A stretch of 64,000 nucleotides of DNA from Salinispora mooreana (lineage in GTDB: Bacteria; Actinomycetota; Actinomycetes; Mycobacteriales; Micromonosporaceae): positions 1,780,456 through 1,844,455 of the forward strand of contig NZ_KB900614.1 of the NCBI RefSeq assembly GCF_000379065.1, written 5' to 3'. Positions 48,131 through 55,363 of this stretch are shown in pieces; positions within the stretch are counted from its first letter, which is position 1, and each line of letters opens with the position of its first letter. The position numbers and the translations under genes were made by a program. Below the pieces are notes generated by a model that was not told the DNA's origin, did not search any database, and saw nothing but the letters and a program-made list of their open reading frames with translations.

Positions 48131-48688
48131 GTGGGTGAGATGGTAGAGCAGGCGGCCTCAGCCGCTCAGGAGCAGCTTGCGGCGACGCTCCCTCGGCGTT
48201 GGAAGCACGTTCAGGCGGTAGCGCGAAAGGCGGAGAAAGTCGCGCCGTCCGTCGCTTCGAGGGATCGTGACCTCCTTGCTGCTGCGGCCTGGTTGCATGA
48301 CGTCGGCTACGCCCCTGGTGTCGTTGACACCGGGCTTCATGCACTCGACGGTGCGAGGTGGCTCGTACGTCAGGGCTTCGACGCCCGCCTCGCCGGCTTG
48401 GTCGCTCATCACTCCTGTGCCTGCTACGAGGCCGAGGAACGCGGTCTTGCTGACCTTCTGTTGGGCGAATTCGAGCAGGAGCACTCGCCGGTAGCTGATG
48501 CGTTGTGGTTCGTGGACATGACAACCGGACCCGATGGCCAGGACCTGACCGCCGCTGAACGTCTTGCCGAGATCCGGAGCCGGTATGGCCCGGACGATGT
48601 GGTCACCAGGTTTTGGTGCCGCGCGGAGTCGGACCTGCTTGCTGCGGTTCGTCGTGCGGAAGACCGAGTGGCGGTTCAACCGATGTAG
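48131..48688 (+). CDS. HD-domain phosphohydrolase
   Basis: 185 aa (GTG 48131; ATG 48140 also possible). The metal motif is RRWKHVQAVARKAEKVA then WLHDVGYAPG (HD), LVAHHSCACYEAEERG and a final Asp in ALWFVDMTTG, the order H-HD-D of the HD superfamily. A cytosolic nucleotide phosphohydrolase is likely. It converges on the Nudix gene with a 13-bp overlap. HD-Nudix pairs are frequent near AICE control genes. Confidence 0.82.
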   Translation: MGEMVEQAASAAQEQLAATLPRRWKHVQAVARKAEKVAPSVASRDRDLLAAAAWLHDVGYAPGVVDTGLHALDGARWLVRQGFDARLAGLVAHHSCACYEAEERGLADLLLGEFEQEHSPVADALWFVDMTTGPDGQDLTAAERLAEIRSRYGPDDVVTRFWCRAESDLLAAVRRAEDRVAVQPM

Positions 48689-49146
48689 GGCTCCGAACGC
48701 TGCTGGTACCCGTGGTCGATTCTCAATCGCATGGATGAGTGGATCTGGATGTCGTCCAGCTCGGCCTGGGGTACCCACCGAACCGACGAGGACTCGTCGC
48801 TGGTCCTCGGCTTACCCGCTACGTACTCACCCCGGAAGCAGATCGAAAACTGCTGCCGAACTTCGCCGTCACTGTACTCGACCACGTGGTTCGGGTTGGT
48901 GTAGATGCCAACGACGCCGGTAACCTTAATGGCTATTCCGGACTCTTCACGCGTCTCGCGCACGGCTGCCTCCGCAATATACTCGCCGAAGTCCTGTGCT
49001 CCGCCGGGAAGCGCCCAGAGCCCGTTGTCAGTGCGCTGGATAAGCAACACACTATTCTGGTCGTCCAGTACGAATGCGGTTACGGCAACAACAATGCTGT
49101 TGGCTTTGGGTGCGTCTGGATTGTTGAGATGTTCGATTCGTGCCAT
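48676..49146 (-). CDS. Nudix hydrolase, Pif-like
   Basis: 156 aa with a full Nudix box: GAQDFGEYIAEAAVRETREE then SG. The preceding LLIQRTDNGLWALPGG is typical. In pSAM2, the immunity factor Pif is a Nudix protein that blocks redundant transfer between element-bearing cells. Position beside the XRE regulator and the replication/transfer operon supports the same role here. It lies 15 bp downstream of the XRE gene in the same direction. Confidence 0.82.
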   Translation of the reverse strand: MARIEHLNNPDAPKANSIVVAVTAFVLDDQNSVLLIQRTDNGLWALPGGAQDFGEYIAEAAVRETREESGIAIKVTGVVGIYTNPNHVVEYSDGEVRQQFSICFRGEYVAGKPRTSDESSSVRWVPQAELDDIQIHSSMRLRIDHGYQQRSEPYIG

Positions 49147-49161
49147 GGGGCTAGCCTCTCG

Positions 49162-49911
49162 TCAGTCCTCTGGCCAAATGGCGTCGGATTTGGCGAGTAC
49201 CTGGTTGAAACTCGCCACATAGTTGTCGAAGATGTCGCCTCCGGACAGCCGGCGGAGGTGAAGCACCGGCGCATAGGCGGCCGGCGTGCCGAACAGGTGA
49301 GTATTCACAAGCATTTCGTCATCGAACCTGTATATGGAGTTGTAGAGCGTCGTATCGTGGTAGTTAATATCGACGTTTTCGTGCCCGCGAAGTTCTTCGT
49401 AGAAGGCAAGCACATTGTAAACCTTACTGGCCATTGCAGACCCGATTCGTTCGTCGGCACCACGTTCGGCGACGTGCCGCCCCTCCGGGTTGCCGAGCAG
49501 AATTTGAACCTGCGCTCCTTCTGATGCCTTGCTGATTAGTGTGGAAACCCACTGAGGGTTCTGCTCCGGCAGGAACAACCCGGCATACACGAGCACGCCG
49601 ATTTGATGGTTGGCCTTATCTAGCAGCCGTTGCCAAAGGTCGGCTGGTACCGCCCCACGCCGGGGGTAGATGTGTACCACCTCTGACTGAGCTACCTGGT
49701 TCTTTTGATGGAGTGACGCTGCCTCAGGCCAGAGATAGGTCTCACTCTCCCCCAATAAGGCAGCGATGGCGTTCCGGTAGCGAGGATACGGATTCCTGCC
49801 TTGAGTGATCCAGCGCTCTACCGTCTTCGGATCAACCTCCAACTTCTCCGCGATGGCGTAAGCAGTCATACCTTGTTTGAAGATGGCATCACGGAGCCGG
49901 TGGTTGTGCAT
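49162..49911 (-). CDS. XRE-family regulator with C-terminal PLD-like domain
   Basis: 249 aa. The HTH is MTAYAIAEKLEVDPKTVERW near residues 15-35, then a longer domain with NHQIGVLVYAGLFLPEQNP, EGAQVQILLGNPEGRHVAER and ENVDINYHDTTLYNSIYRFD, arranged like a phospholipase-D-fold sensor domain. Expressed divergently from the AICE operon at 50081 with GTCGTCC-type repeats between. Likely the repressor keeping the element quiescent, taking the place of KorSA of pSAM2. Confidence 0.78.
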   Translation of the reverse strand: MHNHRLRDAIFKQGMTAYAIAEKLEVDPKTVERWITQGRNPYPRYRNAIAALLGESETYLWPEAASLHQKNQVAQSEVVHIYPRRGAVPADLWQRLLDKANHQIGVLVYAGLFLPEQNPQWVSTLISKASEGAQVQILLGNPEGRHVAERGADERIGSAMASKVYNVLAFYEELRGHENVDINYHDTTLYNSIYRFDDEMLVNTHLFGTPAAYAPVLHLRRLSGGDIFDNYVASFNQVLAKSDAIWPED

Positions 49912-49942
49912 CGCTCCTCCTGGTAGTCCAAGAACGACGAAG

Positions 49943-50044
49943 GGACGACTTACCTTAACAAGGACGTCCCTAGTCGTCCATACCTCGTGGTGAAGTCGTC
50001 ACCACCGAGAGATGCATGCTGATGACACGGGAAAGCAGTCGTCC
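49943..50044. promoter_or_regulatory. Repeated GGACGACT/AGTCGTCC operator-like sites
   Basis: GGACGACT at 49943-49950 faces AGTCGTCC at 49972-49979, and AGTCGTCC recurs at 50037-50044; GTCGTC is also at 49995. All lie in the 169-bp region between the divergent XRE regulator and the SCO3933-like gene. Candidate binding sites of the XRE protein. Confidence 0.6.
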
Positions 50045-50080
50045 ACAGGGGACGCGCTAAGTGACCTTCGGAGGCATCAC

Positions 50081-50401
50081 ATGAAGTTGTACGTGGACAC
50101 CGCGAGCAAGCAGGTTCAGGTGACGAGGGACCCGGAGCCGAAGAACGACCAGAACGGCAATCAGCGGTCGGAGAAGGGAACTGGCCGGCTCATGTGGTCG
50201 ACCCAGGTCTTTGTTCTCGACGAGACTGGCGGCGAGATCATCACTGTCACCACGGCGGGTGAGAAGCCGAGTGTGTCGGTGGGGGTGCTTGTTGCTGTCG
50301 AGCAGTTGGAGGCTATTCCGTGGGCGACCAACGGGCGTAACGGTGTTGCGTTCCGTGCCGTGTCGTTGAAGCCGAAGGCTGGTAGTTCGGCGGGTAAGTA
50401 G
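50081..50401 (+). CDS. SCO3933-like AICE regulatory protein
   Basis: 106 aa from ATG 50081, preceded by GGAGG. It has MKLYVDTASKQVQVTRDPEP, RLMWSTQVFVLDETGGEIIT, and the C-terminal IPWATNGRNGVAFRAVSL. This small beta-rich protein recurs as the first gene of AICE replication/transfer operons (SLP1/pSAM2 relatives). An in-frame extension to 50012 is unlikely. It starts the long plus-strand operon ending with int. Confidence 0.8.
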   Translation: MKLYVDTASKQVQVTRDPEPKNDQNGNQRSEKGTGRLMWSTQVFVLDETGGEIITVTTAGEKPSVSVGVLVAVEQLEAIPWATNGRNGVAFRAVSLKPKAGSSAGK

Positions 50402-50493
50402 GTTCTGCTCATCTGTGCTGCGTGAGCTTCTGGTGTCTGACGCGCGCTGCGCGTAAAGCGGCCTACGGTCCGCTGTTCTGATCCCATCCTGGT

Positions 50494-50524
50494 CCGGGAG
50501 CGCTTCTGGCTCCTACGCTCCCGG
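50494..50524 (+). other. Intercistronic hairpin 1
   Basis: Nine-bp arms CCGGGAGCG / CGCTCCCGG with a 13-nt loop containing CTGGCTCCTA, between the SCO3933-like gene and the 69-aa gene. The flanking 50402-50657 contains no other gene. Similar hairpins precede the next genes. Confidence 0.7.
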
Positions 50525-50657
50525 CCCTGGCAACCCCATGGTTGTCGACTTCTGTTGCACGGGGCCGGTGTGGCCCTTCGTGTCATGCCGGCCTTGGTGC
50601 CGGTTCTTCCCTTATTTCATCTGCGGCCTGTTGGTCGCTGTCATGAGGAGGAACACC

Positions 50658-50867
50658 ATGTTCCGTTACATGATCTCGTTTAGCTACGAAATCCCCACGG
50701 GAGCGCTTTTCGCTAACACTGAGCTGACCATTAAGTGGCAGATCTGCTCGATGGCGGACGTCACTCGCATCACGAACGAATTGCGCAGCAAGGGCTACGT
50801 CAATGCTTTCGTTCTCGGCTTCTCCCTGTTCGCCGACCCGCCTGCCTCTAGCGGCGGCAAAAACTGA
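50658..50867 (+). CDS. Small conserved AICE protein
   Basis: 69 aa from ATG 50658, with GAGGAGG upstream. Reads YMISFSYEIPTGALFANTEL and VTRITNELRSKGYVNAFVLG. I do not recognise a named family, but its strong ribosome-binding site and operon position mark it as real. Confidence 0.65.
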   Translation: MFRYMISFSYEIPTGALFANTELTIKWQICSMADVTRITNELRSKGYVNAFVLGFSLFADPPASSGGKN

Positions 50868-50881
50868 TCTACCTGGATAAA

Positions 50882-50925
50882 AGCGTGGGGTCGGTACTGG
50901 CTCCTACACCTGCCGGCCCCACGCT
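50882..50925 (+). other. Intercistronic hairpin 2
   Basis: Thirteen-bp arms (AGCGTGGGGTCGG with one G-T pair) around an 18-nt loop that again contains CTGGCTCCTAC. It ends about 40 bp before the next start codon. Confidence 0.7.
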
Positions 50926-50963
50926 CCCAACCCATCCGCCCCAATTACTTGGGAGGACGTGTC

Positions 50964-51905
50964 ATGTCCAAGTCTAGCCCCCGTCGCCGCTTCGGCGGGA
51001 AGTCCACCGGAACGGTGACAGTCATCGAGGCCCGGGTTCACCGGTCCTCAGCCCGTAACGCCAAGGTGGCGTTCGTCCTCACCGCGATCATTGTTGGTGG
51101 CCTCGCCGCTGTGGTGGCCACCTCCTACCTGCACCCGATCGTCGCGTTGCTCCTCGGTGGACTCATCGGGGTTACCACCGGCGCGTTTGTGTGGTTGCTG
51201 GTTCGGGTTTGGCCGGTCATCCGGCTGTTGTGGTGGTGGAGCACCGAGATCCTGCTGGCGGTCGTGCTGCTGACCGGCTGGGTGCAACTGGCTAACCACA
51301 CCTCGACCCTGGTCACCCTCGTGGTGGTCGCTGTGCTCGTCGGCGTTCCCGCCGGCATCCCCAAGCTTCGCCGCCTGGTGATCGCCTGGTCCTGGTGCCT
51401 GATCGTGCGGCACCGACTGCGGGTGTGCTTCGCGCAGTTCATCATCGCCAGCCAGTCCGGCAGTCTGCCGCTGATCCTGTGGGCCACACCGACCCCGGTC
51501 GGTGAACGAGTGTGGGTCTACCTACGCCCTGGTCTGTCGGCCAAGGACCTGGAAGGTCGCCTGGACAAGATCGCCGTGACCTGCCATGCCTCCACCGTGC
51601 TCATCGAGCGCGCTTCGGAGGGCAACGCCGCCTACGTGCGCTTCGACATCAAGCGCCGCGAGGTGCTCAACGCACGGGTGAACTCTCCACTGGTCGACGT
51701 GATCGACCCGAGTGCCCCGGCATCGGCGTCGCCGCTGACAGTCCCGACTGCCCTGGACCTGCCGGACGTCGAGGTGCCGACGGTCACCCTCCCGACCCAG
51801 GCCAAACCCGCCGGCAAGAAGTCGGCCCCCACCACTACCGCCAACGGCAGCAAGCCCGCGGCTTCGTCGGCAGACGCCGACGACGACGTCTCTGACTGGA
51901 TCTAA
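50964..51905 (+). CDS. AICE membrane protein preceding the FtsK-like gene
   Basis: 313 aa from ATG 50964 (GGGAGG upstream). A basic N-terminus is followed by two pairs of membrane helices (FVLTAIIVGGLAAVVATSYL; LLLGGLIGVTTGAFVWLLV; ILLAVVLLTGWVQ; VTLVVVAVLVGVP), then a soluble domain (RPGLSAKDLEGRLDKIAVTC) and a Pro/Thr/Ser-rich tail. This resembles the N-terminal half of TraB/FtsK proteins, here encoded separately from the motor, and probably anchors the translocase. Confidence 0.75.
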   Translation: MSKSSPRRRFGGKSTGTVTVIEARVHRSSARNAKVAFVLTAIIVGGLAAVVATSYLHPIVALLLGGLIGVTTGAFVWLLVRVWPVIRLLWWWSTEILLAVVLLTGWVQLANHTSTLVTLVVVAVLVGVPAGIPKLRRLVIAWSWCLIVRHRLRVCFAQFIIASQSGSLPLILWATPTPVGERVWVYLRPGLSAKDLEGRLDKIAVTCHASTVLIERASEGNAAYVRFDIKRREVLNARVNSPLVDVIDPSAPASASPLTVPTALDLPDVEVPTVTLPTQAKPAGKKSAPTTTANGSKPAASSADADDDVSDWI

Positions 51906-51922
51906 CCCTTTCCCTTTGGGAC

Positions 51923-51960
51923 GCGGGGAGCCATCACGGCTCGTTCGTGTGGCTTCTCGC
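51923..51960 (+). other. Intercistronic hairpin 3
   Basis: Eleven-bp arms (GCGGGGAGCCA / TGGCTTCTCGC) with two G-T pairs and a 16-nt loop, between the membrane protein and the FtsK-like gene. Confidence 0.65.
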
Positions 51961-51989
51961 GCCCACCACTGGCCTCTTGGAGGGCACTC

Positions 51990-52853
51990 ATGACCACCAC
52001 GATTCCCGCCACCACGACCGCTGCTGCGGTGCCGGTGGGTGCTGGCCTGTCGATGTTCGACCCGGTGTTCATCGGGATCGACGAGTTCGGTCAGCCCGTC
52101 TACCTCGACGTCGTTTACCACAACCTGCTCGCCGCCGGTGAGCCCGGCGGAGGTAAGTCCGGCCTGGTCAACAACATCTGCGGCCACGGCGTGCTGTGTG
52201 ATAACACCCGCCTGGTGCTCTTCGACGCCAAGCTCGTCGAACTCGGCCCCTGGCGTGACCTGGCTGACGCGTTCGTCGGCCCCGACATCGACTACGGCAT
52301 CGACACCCTGCGCCGGCTTCTGGTCGTGGCCACCAACCGCTACACCTGGCTGCTGGCCAACCGACGCCGCAAGCTCGGCCCCGACGACGGTATGACCGTC
52401 ATCCTCACCGTCATCGACGAACTCGCCATGTACTCCACCGTGCTCGGCAGCAAGGCTCAGCAGGAAGAGTTTTCCACTCTCCTACGCGGGCTGGTTTCCC
52501 TCGGCCGGGCCTGCGGCATGCCGGTGGTCGCCGCTACCCAGCGACCGTCGTGGGACATCATCCCCGCCAGCCTGCGGGACCTGTTCGGCTACCGGGCCGC
52601 GTTCCGCTGCACCTCCCTGAACAGCTCGAACATCATCCTCGGTCAAGGGTGGGCCGAGCAGGGCTACACCGCATCCGACATCGCCCCCACCAACCAGGGC
52701 GCGGCCTACCTCCTGGCCGAAGGCGGCATGCCCCGGCGGATCAAGGCCGCCTACCTCACCGACACCGACATCTACAACATCGCCGACTACGCCGCCTGGA
52801 CCCGAACCCCAACCCGCACCACCGGGCTACCCGACATGGGGCTGGCGGCATGA
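51990..52853 (+). CDS. FtsK/SpoIIIE-like DNA translocase (TraB-type)
   Basis: A 287-aa motor ATPase for conjugative transfer of double-stranded DNA between mycelia. Walker A is AAGEPGGGKSGLVNN near residue 53, Walker B is VILTVIDELAMYST, and MPVVAATQRPSWDIIPASLR is the FtsK sensor motif. The membrane and gamma/DNA-recognition domains are not in this protein; the membrane part is probably the preceding gene. GGAGGGC lies upstream. Stop overlaps the next ATG. Confidence 0.88.
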   Translation: MTTTIPATTTAAAVPVGAGLSMFDPVFIGIDEFGQPVYLDVVYHNLLAAGEPGGGKSGLVNNICGHGVLCDNTRLVLFDAKLVELGPWRDLADAFVGPDIDYGIDTLRRLLVVATNRYTWLLANRRRKLGPDDGMTVILTVIDELAMYSTVLGSKAQQEEFSTLLRGLVSLGRACGMPVVAATQRPSWDIIPASLRDLFGYRAAFRCTSLNSSNIILGQGWAEQGYTASDIAPTNQGAAYLLAEGGMPRRIKAAYLTDTDIYNIADYAAWTRTPTRTTGLPDMGLAA

Positions 52854-53059
52854 GCACCCGGGAAGCCGCCCGCGCCCGCGCGAACAACCAGCGCGCCGCC
52901 CAGTACACCGAAATCTGGATCACCGGCAGGTCCGACGACCTCGCCATGATGATCGACATCGCTAGCCGCACGGGACGACTCGTCTACGTCTCCGCCCCAC
53001 ACCCGATGGGTGGTGGCGACCCCCGCCACCGCCGCTACCTGCGGCTCCGCACCTCGTAA
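52850..53059 (+). CDS. Small AICE protein
   Basis: 69 aa, starting in the stop of the FtsK-like gene (ATGA). Reads SDDLAMMIDIASRTGRLVYV and GGGDPRHRRYLRLRTS. A short alpha/beta domain of unknown function that commonly follows the translocase in related elements. Confidence 0.65.
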   Translation: MSTREAARARANNQRAAQYTEIWITGRSDDLAMMIDIASRTGRLVYVSAPHPMGGGDPRHRRYLRLRTS

Positions 53060-53067
53060 ACGGCCGA

Positions 53068-53106
53068 CAGGACCAGCACATCCGCCTGCCAGCAGAGCTG
53101 GTCCTG
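53068..53106 (+). other. Intercistronic hairpin 4
   Basis: Ten-bp perfect arms CAGGACCAGC / GCTGGTCCTG with a 19-nt loop, in the 88-bp gap before the DUF6197 gene. Confidence 0.7.
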
Positions 53107-53147
53107 CCGACCACCCACCACAGCCCTACCGAAAGGACGTGGCTGCC

Positions 53148-53591
53148 ATGAAGGCTACCCACCAACCACCCACCCACGCACCGGTCACCACCGCTGACCT
53201 GCTGCGAATGGCCGCCCTCTACCTACGCCGACACGGCTGGACCCAGGGCACCTACTACGCCACCACCACACCCGCGAACTACCCGACCCCGCCGGCCTGC
53301 GCCGCCGGGGCCATCGGCATCGCCTGCGCCGGACACACCGTCGAGCACTTCACCCAGCTCGACCCCGACACGCTCGCCGACTACCTCGCCGCCCTCGCCG
53401 CGTTCGTCGACTACCTCGACGCCTATCACCCGATGTTCCTCATCGACGACGACGGCTTCGTCCTCGACGAGCACACCTCGCCCTACTCGTGGAACGACGA
53501 CCCGGCGCGTACCGCCGAGCAGGTCATCACCGCCCTCGAAGCGGCTGCCGACGAATGGGACCGGCTTCACCTCACCGGAGGTCAGAACTGA
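53148..53591 (+). CDS. DUF6197-like protein
   Basis: 147 aa from ATG 53148. Shows LLRMAALYLRRHGWTQGTYY, an Ala/Cys-rich AACAAGAIGIA-like stretch, then an acidic C-terminal helix ending AAADEWDRLH. This matches DUF6197, a frequent passenger of actinobacterial mobile elements. Function unknown. Stop overlaps the next ATG (TGATG). Confidence 0.7.
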   Translation: MKATHQPPTHAPVTTADLLRMAALYLRRHGWTQGTYYATTTPANYPTPPACAAGAIGIACAGHTVEHFTQLDPDTLADYLAALAAFVDYLDAYHPMFLIDDDGFVLDEHTSPYSWNDDPARTAEQVITALEAAADEWDRLHLTGGQN

Positions 53592-53890
53592 TGTTCACCG
53601 CCAAGGCGTCCTTGACGCCCGCGCCACGGCAGAAGCGGCATGAGGTCATCGAAAATGACGAATTCGCCGGCTTCGCCCGCCGCATCATCCGCGCCCACGG
53701 CCGCCGAGTCGCCACCGGAGACGTCGAAGCCCTGCGTGACCTCGTCGCCCTCTCCGCAACCCTCGACAACGCCACCACCGACGCCGTCGTCGGCCTGCGT
53801 TCCTTCGGCTACTCCTGGGCCGAAATCGGCTCCCGCCTCGGCATCTCCCGTCAGGCCGCCCAGCAGCGCTGGGGCGGTGACCGGCCGTGA
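53591..53890 (+). CDS. Small HTH protein
   Basis: 99 aa. The C-terminal half is a sigma-factor-region-4-like helix-turn-helix: VVGLRSFGYSWAEIGSRLGI then SRQAAQQRWGG. Likely a DNA-binding accessory regulator of the element. Overlaps both neighbours. Confidence 0.75.
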   Translation: MFTAKASLTPAPRQKRHEVIENDEFAGFARRIIRAHGRRVATGDVEALRDLVALSATLDNATTDAVVGLRSFGYSWAEIGSRLGISRQAAQQRWGGDRP

Positions 53891-54240
53891 CCAACGACAG
53901 CATCCCTACCACGGCCTCTAACCCCTGCCCGTGCGGTGACTACTACTGCGCCGACTACGCACCCACCGATGGCATCGACCGCAGCGACTGCTGCCAGTAC
54001 TGCGGCCCCGGCGGCAACAACCCCGTCGCTCAGATCCTCTGGCGACGCGGCGACCGAGTCGCCTACCTCTACCGCCTCGACCAGGCCAAAACCAAACGCA
54101 CCGCCACCGCCGCGCAACGGCAGGCCATCGCCAAGGCCCTGCGCGCTTGGCGGACCTGCCGGTACTGCCGCCAGGTCAAGGACTACTACATCCCCTGCCG
54201 TTTCGGCTGCTGCCTCGACTGCCATGAAGGGAGCTACTGA
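53887..54240 (+). CDS. Cys-rich zinc-binding AICE protein
   Basis: 117 aa from GTG 53887. N-terminal CPCGDYYCADY and CCQYCGPGG, then ILWRRGDRVAYLYRLDQAKT, and C-terminal CRYCRQVKDYYIPCRFGCCLDC. The paired cysteines suggest two zinc sites. Resembles the RRQRL-motif zinc-binding proteins of AICEs. Coupled to SpdB-like gene by ATGA-type overlap. Confidence 0.7.
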   Translation: MTNDSIPTTASNPCPCGDYYCADYAPTDGIDRSDCCQYCGPGGNNPVAQILWRRGDRVAYLYRLDQAKTKRTATAAQRQAIAKALRAWRTCRYCRQVKDYYIPCRFGCCLDCHEGSY

Positions 54241-55103
54241 TGCCCACGGACTCGGCCACCTTCACCGAACAGTTCGCCGCTGAGTACGCCCGCAATGCGG
54301 TACCGACCATGCTCAAAGCAATCGGCGTGATCAAGCGCTATAACCGGTTCGTTCTACTCGGGGCGTTACTGACCAGCTACCTGCACCAGGCCCACTACCT
54401 GTGGACCCAGAAAGCCGGCTACTTCGCCTACCTGGTGCCACTGATCTTCGACGCCGCCATGGTGTCCATGCTCACCGTCGTTCGCACCGCCGGTATCGCC
54501 CGCGACGCCAAACGCGGAGCCATGGTCGTCTTCGCCGGTGCCGCCCTACTGTCGGCCACCATCAACTTCGCCTCACCCGGCAGCCTCGCCCTCCGCGCGG
54601 TCTTCGCCCTGGTGGTCGTCCTCGTCATCGGCGTCGAACTCGTCGCCGGACGTATCCGACCTGACTTCGCCGCCATCGAAGCCGAAGCCTCCGCCCTACT
54701 CACCGCCGCCCGCGACCTCGCGGCCAAAAACCACCACACCGACTCCCCACCCGCCGAACAGGTGGACAACCCCGGCCAGCTCGTCAACGAAACGCCGGCC
54801 CCGGCCACCACACCGACACCCCACCCGAACCCGGCCGCCACACCAACGATCGACCCGCAACCAGCCACCCCACCGACACCGGAACCGGTACCGGCACCGG
54901 AGGCGGTCAGCGTCCCCGATCACATGCTGCCCATGGCCCGGTTCGCCGCCGTGCAGCACGAACAGGCCACCGGCAACCCGATCACCCCGACCGAGCTGGC
55001 CGACCGGCTCGATGTCACCCCGGCCACCGCCGGCGGCCTTCTTGCCGCCCTCAACCCCACCCCCATCAACGGACACCACGTCCTCGCCGGTGATGCCCGA
55101 TGA
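54240..55103 (+). CDS. SpdB-like DUF2637 spread protein
   Basis: 287 aa. Four membrane helices in the first 150 residues (FVLLGALLTSYLHQAHYLW; YLVPLIFDAAMVSMLTVVRT; MVVFAGAALLSATINFA; AVFALVVVLVIGVELVAG), then a Pro/Thr-rich linker and a C-terminal winged-helix-like domain (TPTELADRLDVTPATAGGLL). DUF2637/SpdB proteins help the element spread along mycelia after transfer. Confidence 0.82.
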   Translation: MPTDSATFTEQFAAEYARNAVPTMLKAIGVIKRYNRFVLLGALLTSYLHQAHYLWTQKAGYFAYLVPLIFDAAMVSMLTVVRTAGIARDAKRGAMVVFAGAALLSATINFASPGSLALRAVFALVVVLVIGVELVAGRIRPDFAAIEAEASALLTAARDLAAKNHHTDSPPAEQVDNPGQLVNETPAPATTPTPHPNPAATPTIDPQPATPPTPEPVPAPEAVSVPDHMLPMARFAAVQHEQATGNPITPTELADRLDVTPATAGGLLAALNPTPINGHHVLAGDAR

Positions 55104-55363
55104 CCATCGTCCTGGTCGACATCACGCACACCACTCACACCTGCCCCGCCCACCACCAGCCACACCCCTACGACACCCGCCGCACCGTCATCGACATCAC
55201 CCCCGGCGGCCCCTGCCGCGCACCGGTCACCATCCGCTGCGGCAACACCACCGTCCAAGTCCCGTGTCACCGACACGAGCCGGCAACACGCCAATGCGGC
55301 GCCTGCCGGACCATCATCACCGAACACACCATCACCACCCGCCACCACGAGGTGGGCGCTTGA
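55100..55363 (+). CDS. Small Cys/His-rich AICE protein
   Basis: 87 aa, overlapping the SpdB-like stop and the rep start. Contains many His and a CxxC (QCGACRTIITEH), suggesting a metal-binding fold. Family not recognised. Confidence 0.6.
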   Translation: MTIVLVDITHTTHTCPAHHQPHPYDTRRTVIDITPGGPCRAPVTIRCGNTTVQVPCHRHEPATRQCGACRTIITEHTITTRHHEVGA

